A stretch of DNA of 12,710 nucleotides, taken from the NCBI GenBank assembly GCA_910588745.1, contig CAJURK010000064.1:1-12710 (forward strand). The letters run 5' to 3'. Of this stretch, positions 6,402 to 12,710 are shown in pieces. The notes under the pieces were generated by a model. It was not told the DNA's origin, made no database searches, and worked only from the letters and a program-made list of their open reading frames with translations. Position 1 is the stretch's first letter. Each line of letters starts with the position of its first letter. The DNA is from an uncultured Dorea sp. (lineage in GTDB: Bacteria; Bacillota; Clostridia; Lachnospirales; Lachnospiraceae). Position numbers and translations under genes: made by a program.

Positions 6402-6659
6402 ACAAATATTTCTGATTTGATTTACGCAAGGATCCTCGAACCTTCAAGCAAGCGCTCTTCCTTCAAAGTCGCGTCGGAGTTCTTATAAAGGCCTTCTTAC
6501 AAACTTCATGACGTTTATCGTGCATTAGATGTTCTCGGGACAGAATGTGACCTTATTCCACCGGAAGTTTATAAAAACAGCCACTTTTTAGGAACCAGAA
6601 ACGATAAGATCCTTTATTATGATTATTCAAATTACTACTTCCCCCAACAGACAGATTGA
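6402..6659 (+). pseudogene. Remnant of an IS1634-family transposase
   Basis: One frame reads ISDLIYARILEPSSKRSSF, then KVASEF, Leu and a stop codon at 6486-6488, then RPSYKLHDVYRALDVLGTE, a segment ending KNSHFLGTRNDKILYYDYSN, and YYFPQQTD before a second stop at 6657-6659. This matches, by motif recall, the N-terminal-to-central part of IS1634-family DDE transposases (ILEPSSKRSS, HDVYRALDVL, YYDCTNYYFE). The frame is kept across the internal TAA, which is likely a point mutation of a Glu or Lys codon. Both ends are missing: no start region, no catalytic C-terminal part. About 85 codons remain of a protein of more than 500, so it is inactive. Exact limits are approximate. Confidence 0.75.
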
Positions 6660-6682
6660 AGCTGTCGCATGATGCGACAGCT
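6660..6682 (-). terminator. Perfect hairpin after the HTH-Uma2 gene, probable terminator
   Basis: AGCTGTCGCAT (6660-6670) and ATGCGACAGCT (6672-6682) are exact inverted repeats, forming a 10-bp stem with a 3-base loop. It lies 20 bases after the stop of the HTH-Uma2 gene. On the minus strand only a broken T-rich stretch (TTCAATCTGTCTGTT) follows, so efficiency is uncertain. It also begins exactly where the transposase remnant ends. Confidence 0.5.
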
Positions 6683-6701
6683 CCATCCTCCCTTTCTTCC
6701 C

Positions 6702-7502
6702 CTATATCATTTCTCTTTCCACCTGTCCAAAGTCTATTTCTAAATCCGGATACAAATAAGGCTTCACTTTATCCTCAAACGTATATACTACCGGCAGCGC
6801 ATCTCTGGCAAATACATAGACCACCACCCTCATCTTAATCGGGTCAACGATCCAATACTCTTTTACTCCTGCATTTTGATACTTATACCGTTTTAATTCA
6901 TAATCATGCTTCGCACTGGACATCGACACAATCTCAATCACAAATTCCGGCGCCCCCATGCAATAAGCTTCGTTCACAAGCTGCTGTTTTGTATGTACCA
7001 CGAAAATATCCGGTTTCACCATGGTATATCCGTCACAATCTAAACGCACGTCGCAAAAGGAAGAGAATACCCGGCGCTCTTCCTTCTTATTTGAAAAATA
7101 ACCATATAACAGTCCGGACAGCGTCATTGCGATACTTTGGTGTCTCAATGAGGGCGCCGGCATATAGTAAAACTTTCCATCAATCAGTTCAGTCCTAAGT
7201 TCATCCGGCAGGGAATAATAGGTGTTCAGGGTCGCCCGGCTGTCTTTACCCGCCGCATAATATCCTCCGTTCTCCCGGATCAAAGCAGGCTCTGAGCCTG
7301 TATGCTCCACCTCATAATAATCCAACCCCATTGCCCTTACCATGGCGTCTACCGTCTCGTCTCTGGGATACCTTGTGGTTCCATTCAGAATTTTGTTTAT
7401 TGTGCCTGCCGGAATTCCAGACTCCTTTGCAAGTCTCTGATTTGTCCATCCCAATTCCTTTTTCCGTCTCTTAAGTTTCTCGATATTCGGTTTTAAGTAC
7501 AT
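6702..7502 (-). CDS. HTH domain fused to Uma2-family (PD-(D/E)XK) nuclease fold
   Basis: A 266-residue fusion. Residues 4-65 form an XRE/Cro-type helix-turn-helix (NQRLAKESGIPAGTINKILN as helices 2-3). From about residue 93 comes a Uma2/DUF820 domain, a restriction-endonuclease-like fold: ELIDGKFYYMPAPS (105-118), VKPDIFV with Asp165, APEFVIEIVS with Glu190, and YELKRYKYQNAGVKEYWIVDP with Lys204 and Tyr216. The D-ExK pattern is kept, so it could bind metal and cut DNA, though no Uma2 activity is firmly established. The start has AGGGGG 8 bases upstream. It lies 32 bases behind the pseudokinase gene, probably on the same transcript. The HTH may target the nuclease fold or autoregulate the operon; both are inference. 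Confidence 0.87.
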   Translation of the reverse strand: MYLKPNIEKLKRRKKELGWTNQRLAKESGIPAGTINKILNGTTRYPRDETVDAMVRAMGLDYYEVEHTGSEPALIRENGGYYAAGKDSRATLNTYYSLPDELRTELIDGKFYYMPAPSLRHQSIAMTLSGLLYGYFSNKKEERRVFSSFCDVRLDCDGYTMVKPDIFVVHTKQQLVNEAYCMGAPEFVIEIVSMSSAKHDYELKRYKYQNAGVKEYWIVDPIKMRVVVYVFARDALPVVYTFEDKVKPYLYPDLEIDFGQVEREMI

Positions 7503-7534
7503 TGATCCATCCCCCTGTGTCTCTTTTATTGCAT

Positions 7535-8746
7535 TTATTCTTGTTCGTCTGATATTACCCGGCTTTCGGCAGATAAATCGGCAGAATTTTCCGCGCCGTC
7601 CTCATTCTCTATACTCGGCGTCTCATCCTCCTGCGCTGCATCTGCTTCTTTCTGTATATCCTGAATCCGCTGATATCCTTTTGATATACAGTAAGCATAC
7701 CTCTCATCGGAATCCGGAGCTTCTCTTTTCAGCCGTTCTAACAATTCCCCCATATCTTCTTGTGTAACGACAGATAGTTTTCCCTCCATAAAACTACATA
7801 ATGTTACAAAATCCTTTGCAAATTCATCTCCTTCCCCTAAACTGCCCGCGGCTTCCCCGCTTTTTCCGTAGTCTTCCAATTCTATAAAATACAGCAGCGC
7901 CAATTCATATACAAGTTCTCTTTCTCTTTTTGCAGATGCTTCTTCTATTTCCTGCTTTGAAATATCCCACTGTTCTTGTCTTTGCTGCATCTCTTCACGG
8001 TAATCCTCAAGTATTTTGCTATAGTAATCTTCTGTGTCTGACAAATCACCCTCCGGCTTCTCCCCTTTTTCATCTTTTCTGCTCCATTCGCTGTCATCTG
8101 CAATACGGATCGCCGCAACTGCAACCCCGGCCAAAATGGCCGCGCACAAGAGCGCTTTACGCAATGACGGTATCTTAGAATGTTCTTTATTCCTGCTGCT
8201 TGGAAAATGGTCTGATATTTCCTGAATGGTCTGATAACTTTTCTTAGAATTATTGGAACATCTGGATATCATTCTCTGCAGCCGGAGTTCCTCCAGCCTT
8301 CTCAATTGCGGTTCTACCTCAATTGCAGATAACAGGTACTGCACAGTCTTTCCGAACCCGTAAATATCCTCTCTGATACTTGCCCTTTGATAATATTGAT
8401 TGTCCGGCGACAGAAAATTCTCGCGGACATACCTGCGCTGCATCAAATGCAGCAGTTCTTCCTGGTCTCTGCTTCCCAAATCAAGCAGATATAACTTTTC
8501 ATTCTCCCCGACAATGATGCTGTAAGGGTTCACATATTGATAACTGGGATTCCCCCTGCACTGATGAAAGTGCTTCAAATTCTCCAGCAGCTCCCTAATC
8601 CATCCAAACAGCAGCTCTTTCTCAATCCTGGAATGATATTTCAGCCAAACGATAAGCTGCTTTCCCGCTACATAATCTGTACTCATATAACATCGGTCAC
8701 TATGTACAACAATCTTGAGTACATCATACCCTTTCCTCTCTTCCAA
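7535..8746 (-). CDS. Membrane pseudokinase, Ser/Thr-kinase-like
   Basis: A 403-residue protein from a TTG start with AGAGG 7 bases upstream; the longer GTG start at 8764 has no ribosome binding site. Residues 1-190 resemble a protein kinase missing most of the N-lobe: there is no glycine loop or VAIK lysine, and the chain starts near the hinge (STDYVAGKQLIVWL). The catalytic loop reads YQYVNPYSIIV where HRDLKPxNI is expected, so His, Asp, Lys and Asn are all replaced; Asp89 of DLG and the DIYGFGKTVQYLL helix remain. One membrane helix follows at about 197-216, then an acidic, coiled-coil-like C-terminal domain of about 185 residues, probably outside. This layout recalls EssB/YukC of type VII secretion, but no other such gene is near. 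It precedes the HTH-Uma2 gene by 32 bases. Confidence 0.78.
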   Translation of the reverse strand: MEERKGYDVLKIVVHSDRCYMSTDYVAGKQLIVWLKYHSRIEKELLFGWIRELLENLKHFHQCRGNPSYQYVNPYSIIVGENEKLYLLDLGSRDQEELLHLMQRRYVRENFLSPDNQYYQRASIREDIYGFGKTVQYLLSAIEVEPQLRRLEELRLQRMISRCSNNSKKSYQTIQEISDHFPSSRNKEHSKIPSLRKALLCAAILAGVAVAAIRIADDSEWSRKDEKGEKPEGDLSDTEDYYSKILEDYREEMQQRQEQWDISKQEIEEASAKRERELVYELALLYFIELEDYGKSGEAAGSLGEGDEFAKDFVTLCSFMEGKLSVVTQEDMGELLERLKREAPDSDERYAYCISKGYQRIQDIQKEADAAQEDETPSIENEDGAENSADLSAESRVISDEQE

Positions 8747-8785
8747 ACAAACACCTCTTTTCACAATTTACATAAGCTTTCTATT

Positions 8786-8814
8786 ATGCTAACTCATTTT
8801 CATTCTTATGTCAA
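8786..8814 (-). promoter_or_regulatory. Promoter of the pseudokinase/HTH-Uma2 operon
   Basis: A consensus -35, TTGACA (8809-8814), is 17 bases from TAGCAT (8786-8791) on the minus strand; CATAAT three bases further on is an alternative -10. TTACATAA-type sequences occur in opposite orientations on both sides (around 8768-8775 and 8829-8836), a possible operator pair. Confidence 0.65.
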
Positions 8815-8981
8815 GTCTATTTTGTGAATTTATGTAATTTCATTGTCTTTTTATATCTATGTTCATACGACATTTTCTATGAACAAAAAATGAATTACAT
8901 CCCCCGATAACATAATGTTCTCCTTGCTGCCGGCGTTGGTTCTTAAACTCGAAAAGATGGAAACTATATTACAATTACACG

Positions 8982-9010
8982 AAAAAAAACGAGCGCCATA
9001 TAGGCGCTCG
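8982..9010 (-). terminator. Intrinsic terminator of the phosphofructokinase gene
   Basis: On the minus strand an 8-bp perfect stem (CGAGCGCC at 9003-9010 pairing with GGCGCTCG at 8990-8997) with a 5-base loop is followed directly by eight T residues (8982-8989). It lies 20 bases after the stop codon: a textbook rho-independent terminator. Confidence 0.93.
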
Positions 9011-9029
9011 CGTCATCTCTCTATCATAA

Positions 9030-10271
9030 CTAGTCTAACAATTCCGCCATAACAAGATGACGAGGGGTTCCGTTTACATACAACGGTGTCAGCTCTCCCT
9101 GAATCAACGGCCTTGCATACTTCTCATATCCGTCGTTTAAACCGCATCCGTCTGCTGTAATCCACTCGTCTGGAACCGCTCTCTCCACATTTGCAATCGC
9201 ATGAATATCATAAGCGCTTGTTCCGCAGCAATATGGATCCTCCACAATTCTGTCAAGGGTAATCATAACGCCTGTCTTGCCTTCTTCCGCAGCCTTCACC
9301 GCATCCTTACCGCACTGAAATGCTTCGTTGATATCGGTAAGAGAAGCAAGATGCGTCGCTGCTCTCTGAAGCGTAGAGAACTCAACGGCTCTGGTCTTAA
9401 GTCCTGTCTCCTCAGCGATGATCTGCGCAAGATAAGCGGCTGTACCAGACATCTGCTTATGGCCGAACGCGTCTACTGCAACATTCTCATTAGCCAACTC
9501 GCATACATAACGTCCGTCCGCGATCTTAACTCCCTCTGATACCGCAATAACAACCGAACTCTTTGTCTCTCCCAATTCTTTTACCTTTGCCTTAAACGCG
9601 TCAATGTCGAATACTCTCTCCGGCAAATAGATTGCGTCGCAGCCTGAGCAATCGTCGCCCTTAGCAAGCGCAGCGGCAGCGGTCAGCCATCCCGCGTTGC
9701 GTCCCATGATCTCTACAATACATACCGTAGGCTTCTTTGCGCCAAATGACTCATTGTCACGAATAATCTCTTTGAGGGACGTTGCAATATACTTTGCAGC
9801 GGAACCGTATCCCGGACAATGATCAGTAATCGGAAGGTCATTGTCTATGGTCTTCGGAACTCCCACAAATCTCTGCGGCTTATTATGGGCGGCGGCATAA
9901 TCGGATAACATCTTTACGGTATCCATAGAATCATTTCCGCCAGCATAGAACAGGCACTCAATATCATGCTTCTCCATAATTTCAAATACTTTCTCATATA
10001 CATCCTCATGCCCTTCAATCTTCGGCATCTTGAAACGACAGGAACCTAAGAACGCGGAAGGTGTTCTCTTCAAAAGTTCAATTCCCGTCTCATCATCCAG
10101 ATATGGATGAAGCTCAACAAGCTTGTCCTCTAAAAATCCTTCAATTCCATGAACCATTCCGTAAATCTTCTCTACTCCCAGCGCTTTTGCTCCGGCAAAC
10201 ACACCTGCTACAGAAGAATTGATAACTGCTGTAGGACCGCCAGACTGTCCAACTACGATATTTCCTTTCAT
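9030..10271 (-). CDS. pfp: 6-phosphofructokinase, diphosphate-dependent type
   Basis: A 413-residue phosphofructokinase, which phosphorylates fructose 6-phosphate to fructose 1,6-bisphosphate in glycolysis. Motifs: GQSGGPTAVIN (residues 8-18), YAGGNDSMDT (109-118), PKTIDND (139-145, catalytic Asp143) and MGRNAGWL (189-196). The Asp at 114 (GGND rather than GGDG) and Lys140 (PKTIDND rather than PGTIDND) are the residues known to exclude ATP and mark diphosphate use, so PPi is the expected donor. The first is normally GGDD; the Asn before it is a small deviation. The start at 10271 follows GGAGG by 8 bases and gives the family's MKGNIVVGQSGG opening; an upstream in-frame ATG adds 11 residues without a ribosome binding site. 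It is a single-gene unit with its own promoter and terminator. Confidence 0.95.
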   Translation of the reverse strand: MKGNIVVGQSGGPTAVINSSVAGVFAGAKALGVEKIYGMVHGIEGFLEDKLVELHPYLDDETGIELLKRTPSAFLGSCRFKMPKIEGHEDVYEKVFEIMEKHDIECLFYAGGNDSMDTVKMLSDYAAAHNKPQRFVGVPKTIDNDLPITDHCPGYGSAAKYIATSLKEIIRDNESFGAKKPTVCIVEIMGRNAGWLTAAAALAKGDDCSGCDAIYLPERVFDIDAFKAKVKELGETKSSVVIAVSEGVKIADGRYVCELANENVAVDAFGHKQMSGTAAYLAQIIAEETGLKTRAVEFSTLQRAATHLASLTDINEAFQCGKDAVKAAEEGKTGVMITLDRIVEDPYCCGTSAYDIHAIANVERAVPDEWITADGCGLNDGYEKYARPLIQGELTPLYVNGTPRHLVMAELLD

Positions 10272-10319
10272 TGTTACTACCTCCAAAAAACGTTTATATT
10301 TCATTTATGAACAAATCTA

Positions 10320-10348
10320 ATTTTATTACATTTCCAAAATGTTGTCCA
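10320..10348 (-). promoter_or_regulatory. Promoter of the phosphofructokinase gene, with internal palindrome
   Basis: TGGACA (10343-10348) and TAAAAT (10320-10325) lie 17 bases apart on the minus strand, each matching five of six consensus bases. The spacer holds a perfect inverted repeat, ACATTT-CCA-AAATGT (10328-10342), placed where a repressor would block polymerase. Its regulator is unknown. Confidence 0.6.
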
Positions 10349-10626
10349 TAGAAAAATATCTAAATTTGTTTATTTTTTCACATCCATATAGGGAAAATTA
10401 TCATCTTATAGAGAAAATACCATGAACTAATAAAACTGTTTTATAAAAAAATATACTTCACCCACCCGCAGCGTTCCGGTATCTTTCCTGCACAACTTTC
10501 GTTCCTCACGCATAACATCCGCCAAGCTATTTCTTGCTTTTGTCGTGCCTGTCTAGCTATTTGGATACAATAGGGTTGTTCTCTAATCCCACATCTGTTA
10601 TTCTATTAAAAAGTGTGGTAAGGAAA
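10349..10626. other. Gene-free stretch between phosphofructokinase promoter and regulator remnant
   Basis: No supported gene. The first 100 bases are very AT-rich. From about 10450 the base composition rises and the minus strand stays open for roughly 50 codons (including RQARQKQEIAWRM) without a start or ribosome binding site, perhaps a decayed gene end. TACAAT at about 10566 could be a -10 for the regulator cassette, without a good -35. The change of composition may mark the left edge of a transferred segment. Confidence 0.4.
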
Positions 10627-10982
10627 ATGATTAAATTCGCAATTTGTGACGACGAGCCGGTTATGGCACAGGAAATCACAAATCAACTTTAAGAATATAT
10701 GAACGAAAAGCCTTGTTACATCGTACTTTGTCAATAGCATTTCAATCGGACGTTCTCTTTTAGAGAACGGATGTGATTTTCCTTGATATTCAAATGGAGC
10801 AGCATGTTGACGGGCGGTTTTTCAGATGCTATAGAAGTTATCTTGTCAATCTTGAGCATGATCGCAAATGCATTGCCGGACAGGTCATACTGTCACAGAG
10901 CGATAAAATACTTGTTTCCAGATTGCGTAAGCGAGATTTGACGCAAGCTCTTTTGCGTTATATGAAAGAGAGGGATTTCTAA
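10627..10982 (+). pseudogene. Broken LytTR-family response regulator (VirR/AgrA-like)
   Basis: The start MIKFAICDDEPVMAQEI is a receiver-domain N-terminus with its acidic Asp pair, but TAA follows after 21 codons. Receiver-like sequence resumes in another frame (GRSLLENGCDF) and again as IFLDIQMEQ, which holds the phosphorylation-site Asp. It then jumps to HVDGRFFRCYRSYLVNLEHD and SRLRKRDLTQALLRYMKERDF, the end of a LytTR DNA-binding domain. The expected rest of the receiver domain and first half of LytTR (roughly 100 residues or more) is missing. So there is at least one stop, one or more frameshifts and one large deletion. A 69-codon frame (10773-10982) is still open but joins unrelated parts. 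It lies one base before the intact kinase gene, with which it would have formed a two-component system. Confidence 0.85.
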
Positions 10983-10983
10983 T

Positions 10984-12285
10984 ATGGATTATTTCAGCCT
11001 ATGCCTTGACGGTCTTTGCCTGCTTGGACAAAGTGTAATACACATTGTTTTTGCCAGCCGTCTGACCGGCAAGAAACAAAAAATATGGCACTTCGCTATC
11101 TACTTTTTTCTGCTCTGTACCATACAATGGTCTTTCACTACATTTAACCTTCCCAGTGTGTTCTCCATTGGAGCGGAGTTGCTTGCATTATACAGCGTAA
11201 GCCGTCTGGCTTTGCAGAACCGGCAATCTGTATCTTGGGTCGCTGCGATTTTGGCTATCTATATTTCGCAGCTCTCTTTTGGTATCGTCAACCCGGTAGA
11301 GGCAATACTATTCCCGCATATGGTCGGAAAAACACTGCTGTACCTGTTACTTCTTTTGGCAACGTTAACCGTTTTTGCAATCTGCGCCTGTTGTTGTGGC
11401 GCAGTATTGAAATTTTTGTCTCTGACCGAAGATCACCAAATGCCGTATGTTGGTTTGTTACTATTTCCCGGATTGTTTTTCTTTGCTGCTGAACTGTATA
11501 TTCTACAAACTTCATATAGCGTTCTGCCTGTCTCCATTTCACTGGGGGAGGCCGGGAAACACGGCGTGTTATTAGCCATGCAAATTCTGGAACTGGCGGC
11601 ATTGTTTTGCACACTGTATGCCTACCGTCACATCTGCCGCAGCTTTCAAACGAAGGCAGCGTTGCAATCTCTGGTACAAGCATCCCAAGCGCAAAAAATC
11701 TATATTACCGAGGCACAAATGCGCTACGAGCAAACAAAAGCCTTTCGCCATGATATTGCTAATCACTTGTCCGTACTTGACGGCCTGCTAAATAGCGAAA
11801 AACTGGATGAAAGCAAAGCATATTTGCGAAAACTGAAAACAGCTTCGGCTTCTCTGTCCTTTCCTTATCAGACGGGTAATCCAGTGGTAGACATTTTAGT
11901 GAGTGAAAAGCTGGGACTGGCAAAGGAAATTAAGGCAGAGGTTTCGCTGCTCCTGCCAAGGCCCTGCGGGATAGACGATTTTGATTTGTGCGTCATTTTT
12001 TCAAATGCTTTGGATAACGCGATCCATGCTTGCCGATCTATTGAGGGAGTAACGTCAATTCGTATCAGCGGAGAACGGCAGGGCGATTTCTATATGCTGG
12101 CGTTTGAAAACACTTGTTCAGATGAACCGCTGCCCCCAGCGGGAACCGGGCTTTCCAATATCAAATCTGTGGCAGAAAAATATCATGGCGCGATACTGAC
12201 TGAAAAAGCAGGCCGGCACTTTTCGCTGAATGTACTGCTGAACATTTCATTACATCCAGATAGCATTTCAAGGCAAATCTATTGA
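10984..12285 (+). CDS. GHKL sensor histidine kinase, AgrC/VirS-like
   Basis: A 433-residue membrane kinase. Residues 1-215 hold about six hydrophobic segments (near 5-25, 35-52, 60-75, 85-105, 115-145, 155-175 and 195-213), the sensor domain usual for peptide-sensing kinases. A coiled-coil linker leads to the phospho-accepting His256 in KAFRHDIANHLSVL. The GHKL ATPase domain has the N-box SNALDNAIHAC (Asn341, Asn345) and G-box GTGLSNIKSVAEKYHG (387-402). All key residues are present, so it looks functional. Start is ATG one base after the stop of the response regulator remnant, whose 3' end provides the ribosome binding region (GAAAGAGAGG). Its natural partner is broken, so it may be orphaned or act on another LytTR regulator. 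The signal may be a cyclic peptide, but no agrD/agrB gene is here. Confidence 0.92.
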   Translation: MDYFSLCLDGLCLLGQSVIHIVFASRLTGKKQKIWHFAIYFFLLCTIQWSFTTFNLPSVFSIGAELLALYSVSRLALQNRQSVSWVAAILAIYISQLSFGIVNPVEAILFPHMVGKTLLYLLLLLATLTVFAICACCCGAVLKFLSLTEDHQMPYVGLLLFPGLFFFAAELYILQTSYSVLPVSISLGEAGKHGVLLAMQILELAALFCTLYAYRHICRSFQTKAALQSLVQASQAQKIYITEAQMRYEQTKAFRHDIANHLSVLDGLLNSEKLDESKAYLRKLKTASASLSFPYQTGNPVVDILVSEKLGLAKEIKAEVSLLLPRPCGIDDFDLCVIFSNALDNAIHACRSIEGVTSIRISGERQGDFYMLAFENTCSDEPLPPAGTGLSNIKSVAEKYHGAILTEKAGRHFSLNVLLNISLHPDSISRQIY

Positions 12286-12330
12286 TTTTTCTCCTTAATA
12301 CTCTTATGCTCCAGTCAGGAGGTGATTTTA

Positions 12331-12651
12331 TTGAATATTCCTGCTATCAGCTCAGGTTATCCGTCTACAGATACCCGACCAAATCAAAGTTTTGGTGTTG
12401 ACGCAAAAATAAAGTCGTTAGAGCAGAAACTGCAAAAGCTAAACACAGCACGGCAAAAAGCAATTCAGCGCAAAGACGAGGAAGAAAAGAAAAAAATCGA
12501 GAAGCAAATTCAAGAAATTGAAAACCAAATCCAACAGTTAAGACAACAGGAAAAGGAGCGTACCAAAGAACCTGGAAATGACGAGTCCAATGCAAAAGAA
12601 GCATCTCAAAATTCAACGGATATCGGGAAATATATTGATGTCTATGCGTAG
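12331..12651 (+). CDS. FlxA-like coiled-coil small protein
   Basis: A 106-residue protein from a TTG start with a perfect AGGAGG 8 bases upstream; an in-frame GTG inside that ribosome binding site is less likely. Residues 25-75 are a heptad-rich, Lys/Glu/Gln helix (SLEQKLQKLNTARQKAI, KQIQEIENQIQQLRQQ), the pattern of FlxA-like (PF14282) proteins; the rest is polar and probably disordered, ending IGKYIDVYA. No signal peptide or membrane segment. Function is unknown. It starts 45 bases after the kinase stop and may be cotranscribed. In other Firmicutes I recall such genes next to LytTR/GHKL pairs in mobile regions, which supports a shared cassette but not a specific role. Confidence 0.72.
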   Translation: MNIPAISSGYPSTDTRPNQSFGVDAKIKSLEQKLQKLNTARQKAIQRKDEEEKKKIEKQIQEIENQIQQLRQQEKERTKEPGNDESNAKEASQNSTDIGKYIDVYA

Positions 12652-12659
12652 AGTGAAAG

Positions 12660-12709
12660 GGGCTGTCGGTTAATACCAATTTTTAGTCTCTGACAGTTGA
12701 AAATGAGAC
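12660..12709. repeat. Nested short inverted repeats at the right edge
   Basis: CTGTC (12663-12667) pairs with GACAG (12692-12696), GTCTC (12686-12690) with GAGAC (12705-12709), and GGTTAATACC folds on itself. Starting with GGGGCTGTCGGTTAAT, it looks like the terminal repeat of an insertion sequence continuing past the window, or a weak terminator of the FlxA-like gene. It cannot be settled from this end alone. Confidence 0.3.
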
Positions 12710-12710
12710 G

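Noticed and set aside
10447..10605. Minus-strand open stretch of about 50 codons containing RQARQKQEIAWRM
   Set aside because: No start codon with a ribosome binding site and no family I can name; kept only as a possible decayed gene end.
10773..10982. Treating the 69-codon frame as a functional small LytTR protein
   Set aside because: It fuses the receiver phospho-site strand directly to the last part of LytTR and lacks both complete domains, with matching decayed sequence upstream; a pseudogene explains it better.
11288..11683. Minus-strand 131-codon open frame inside the kinase gene
   Set aside because: Antisense to the membrane domain of an intact GHKL kinase, with no supporting signals.
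1..12710. CRISPR array, tRNA or rRNA genes
   Set aside because: I saw no regularly spaced direct repeats of 25-40 bases, no cloverleaf with a GGTTCGAATCC-type arm, and no rRNA-like stretch.

Overview
The window looks like chromosomal DNA of a gut-type Lachnospiraceae (Clostridia). This is inferred from AGGAGG-type ribosome binding sites, TTGACA/TATAAT promoters, the diphosphate-type phosphofructokinase, a rubrerythrin, a clostridial Csp-like subtilase and the types of mobile and toxin-like genes present. No 16S rRNA or other direct taxonomic marker is present, so the family is an inference. Housekeeping genes alternate with accessory islands and broken mobile DNA.

Layout. (1) 1-420: the end of an integrated element, with the C-terminal part of a large serine recombinase, a hairpin, and a boundary that appears to cut off the 3' end of the next gene. 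(2) 411-1192, minus strand: a zeta-toxin-like P-loop ATPase, truncated at its C-terminus, overlapping a small upstream partner gene; the promoter has a palindrome over its -35 region. (3) 1226-4795, minus: a rubrerythrin followed closely by a Csp-like S8 protease, and a separate family 2 glycosyltransferase with its own promoter. (4) 4796-5238: no ordinary gene, but a promoter, a 12-codon leader-like ORF, a strong GC-rich hairpin and a 35-codon hydrophobic ORF in series. (5) 5239-6212, minus: two overlapping genes, a DUF3990-type (ADP-ribosyltransferase-like) protein and a probable partner, looking like a toxin-antitoxin pair. (6) 6184-6682: repeated GTATAC-centred motifs, a 41-bp palindrome and the remnant of an IS1634-family transposase. 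(7) 6702-8814, minus: a membrane pseudokinase and an HTH-Uma2 nuclease-fold fusion in a probable two-gene operon. (8) 8982-10348, minus: a diphosphate-dependent 6-phosphofructokinase with clear promoter and terminator. (9) 10627-12651, plus: an Agr/VirR-like regulatory cassette in which the LytTR response regulator is badly broken while the GHKL sensor kinase and a small FlxA-like coiled-coil gene are intact. The right edge carries short inverted repeats that may begin another mobile element.

How the parts relate. The phosphofructokinase belongs to glycolysis, the rubrerythrin to oxygen and peroxide defence, and the glycosyltransferase to cell-surface glycan assembly. Most of the rest is accessory: three candidate toxin or conflict modules (zeta-like, DUF3990, pseudokinase/HTH-Uma2) lie between relics of at least two mobile elements. 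The modules most worth testing are the pseudokinase plus HTH-Uma2 pair, the DUF3990 pair with its repeated upstream motif, and the leader-ORF/hairpin/hydrophobic-ORF cassette.
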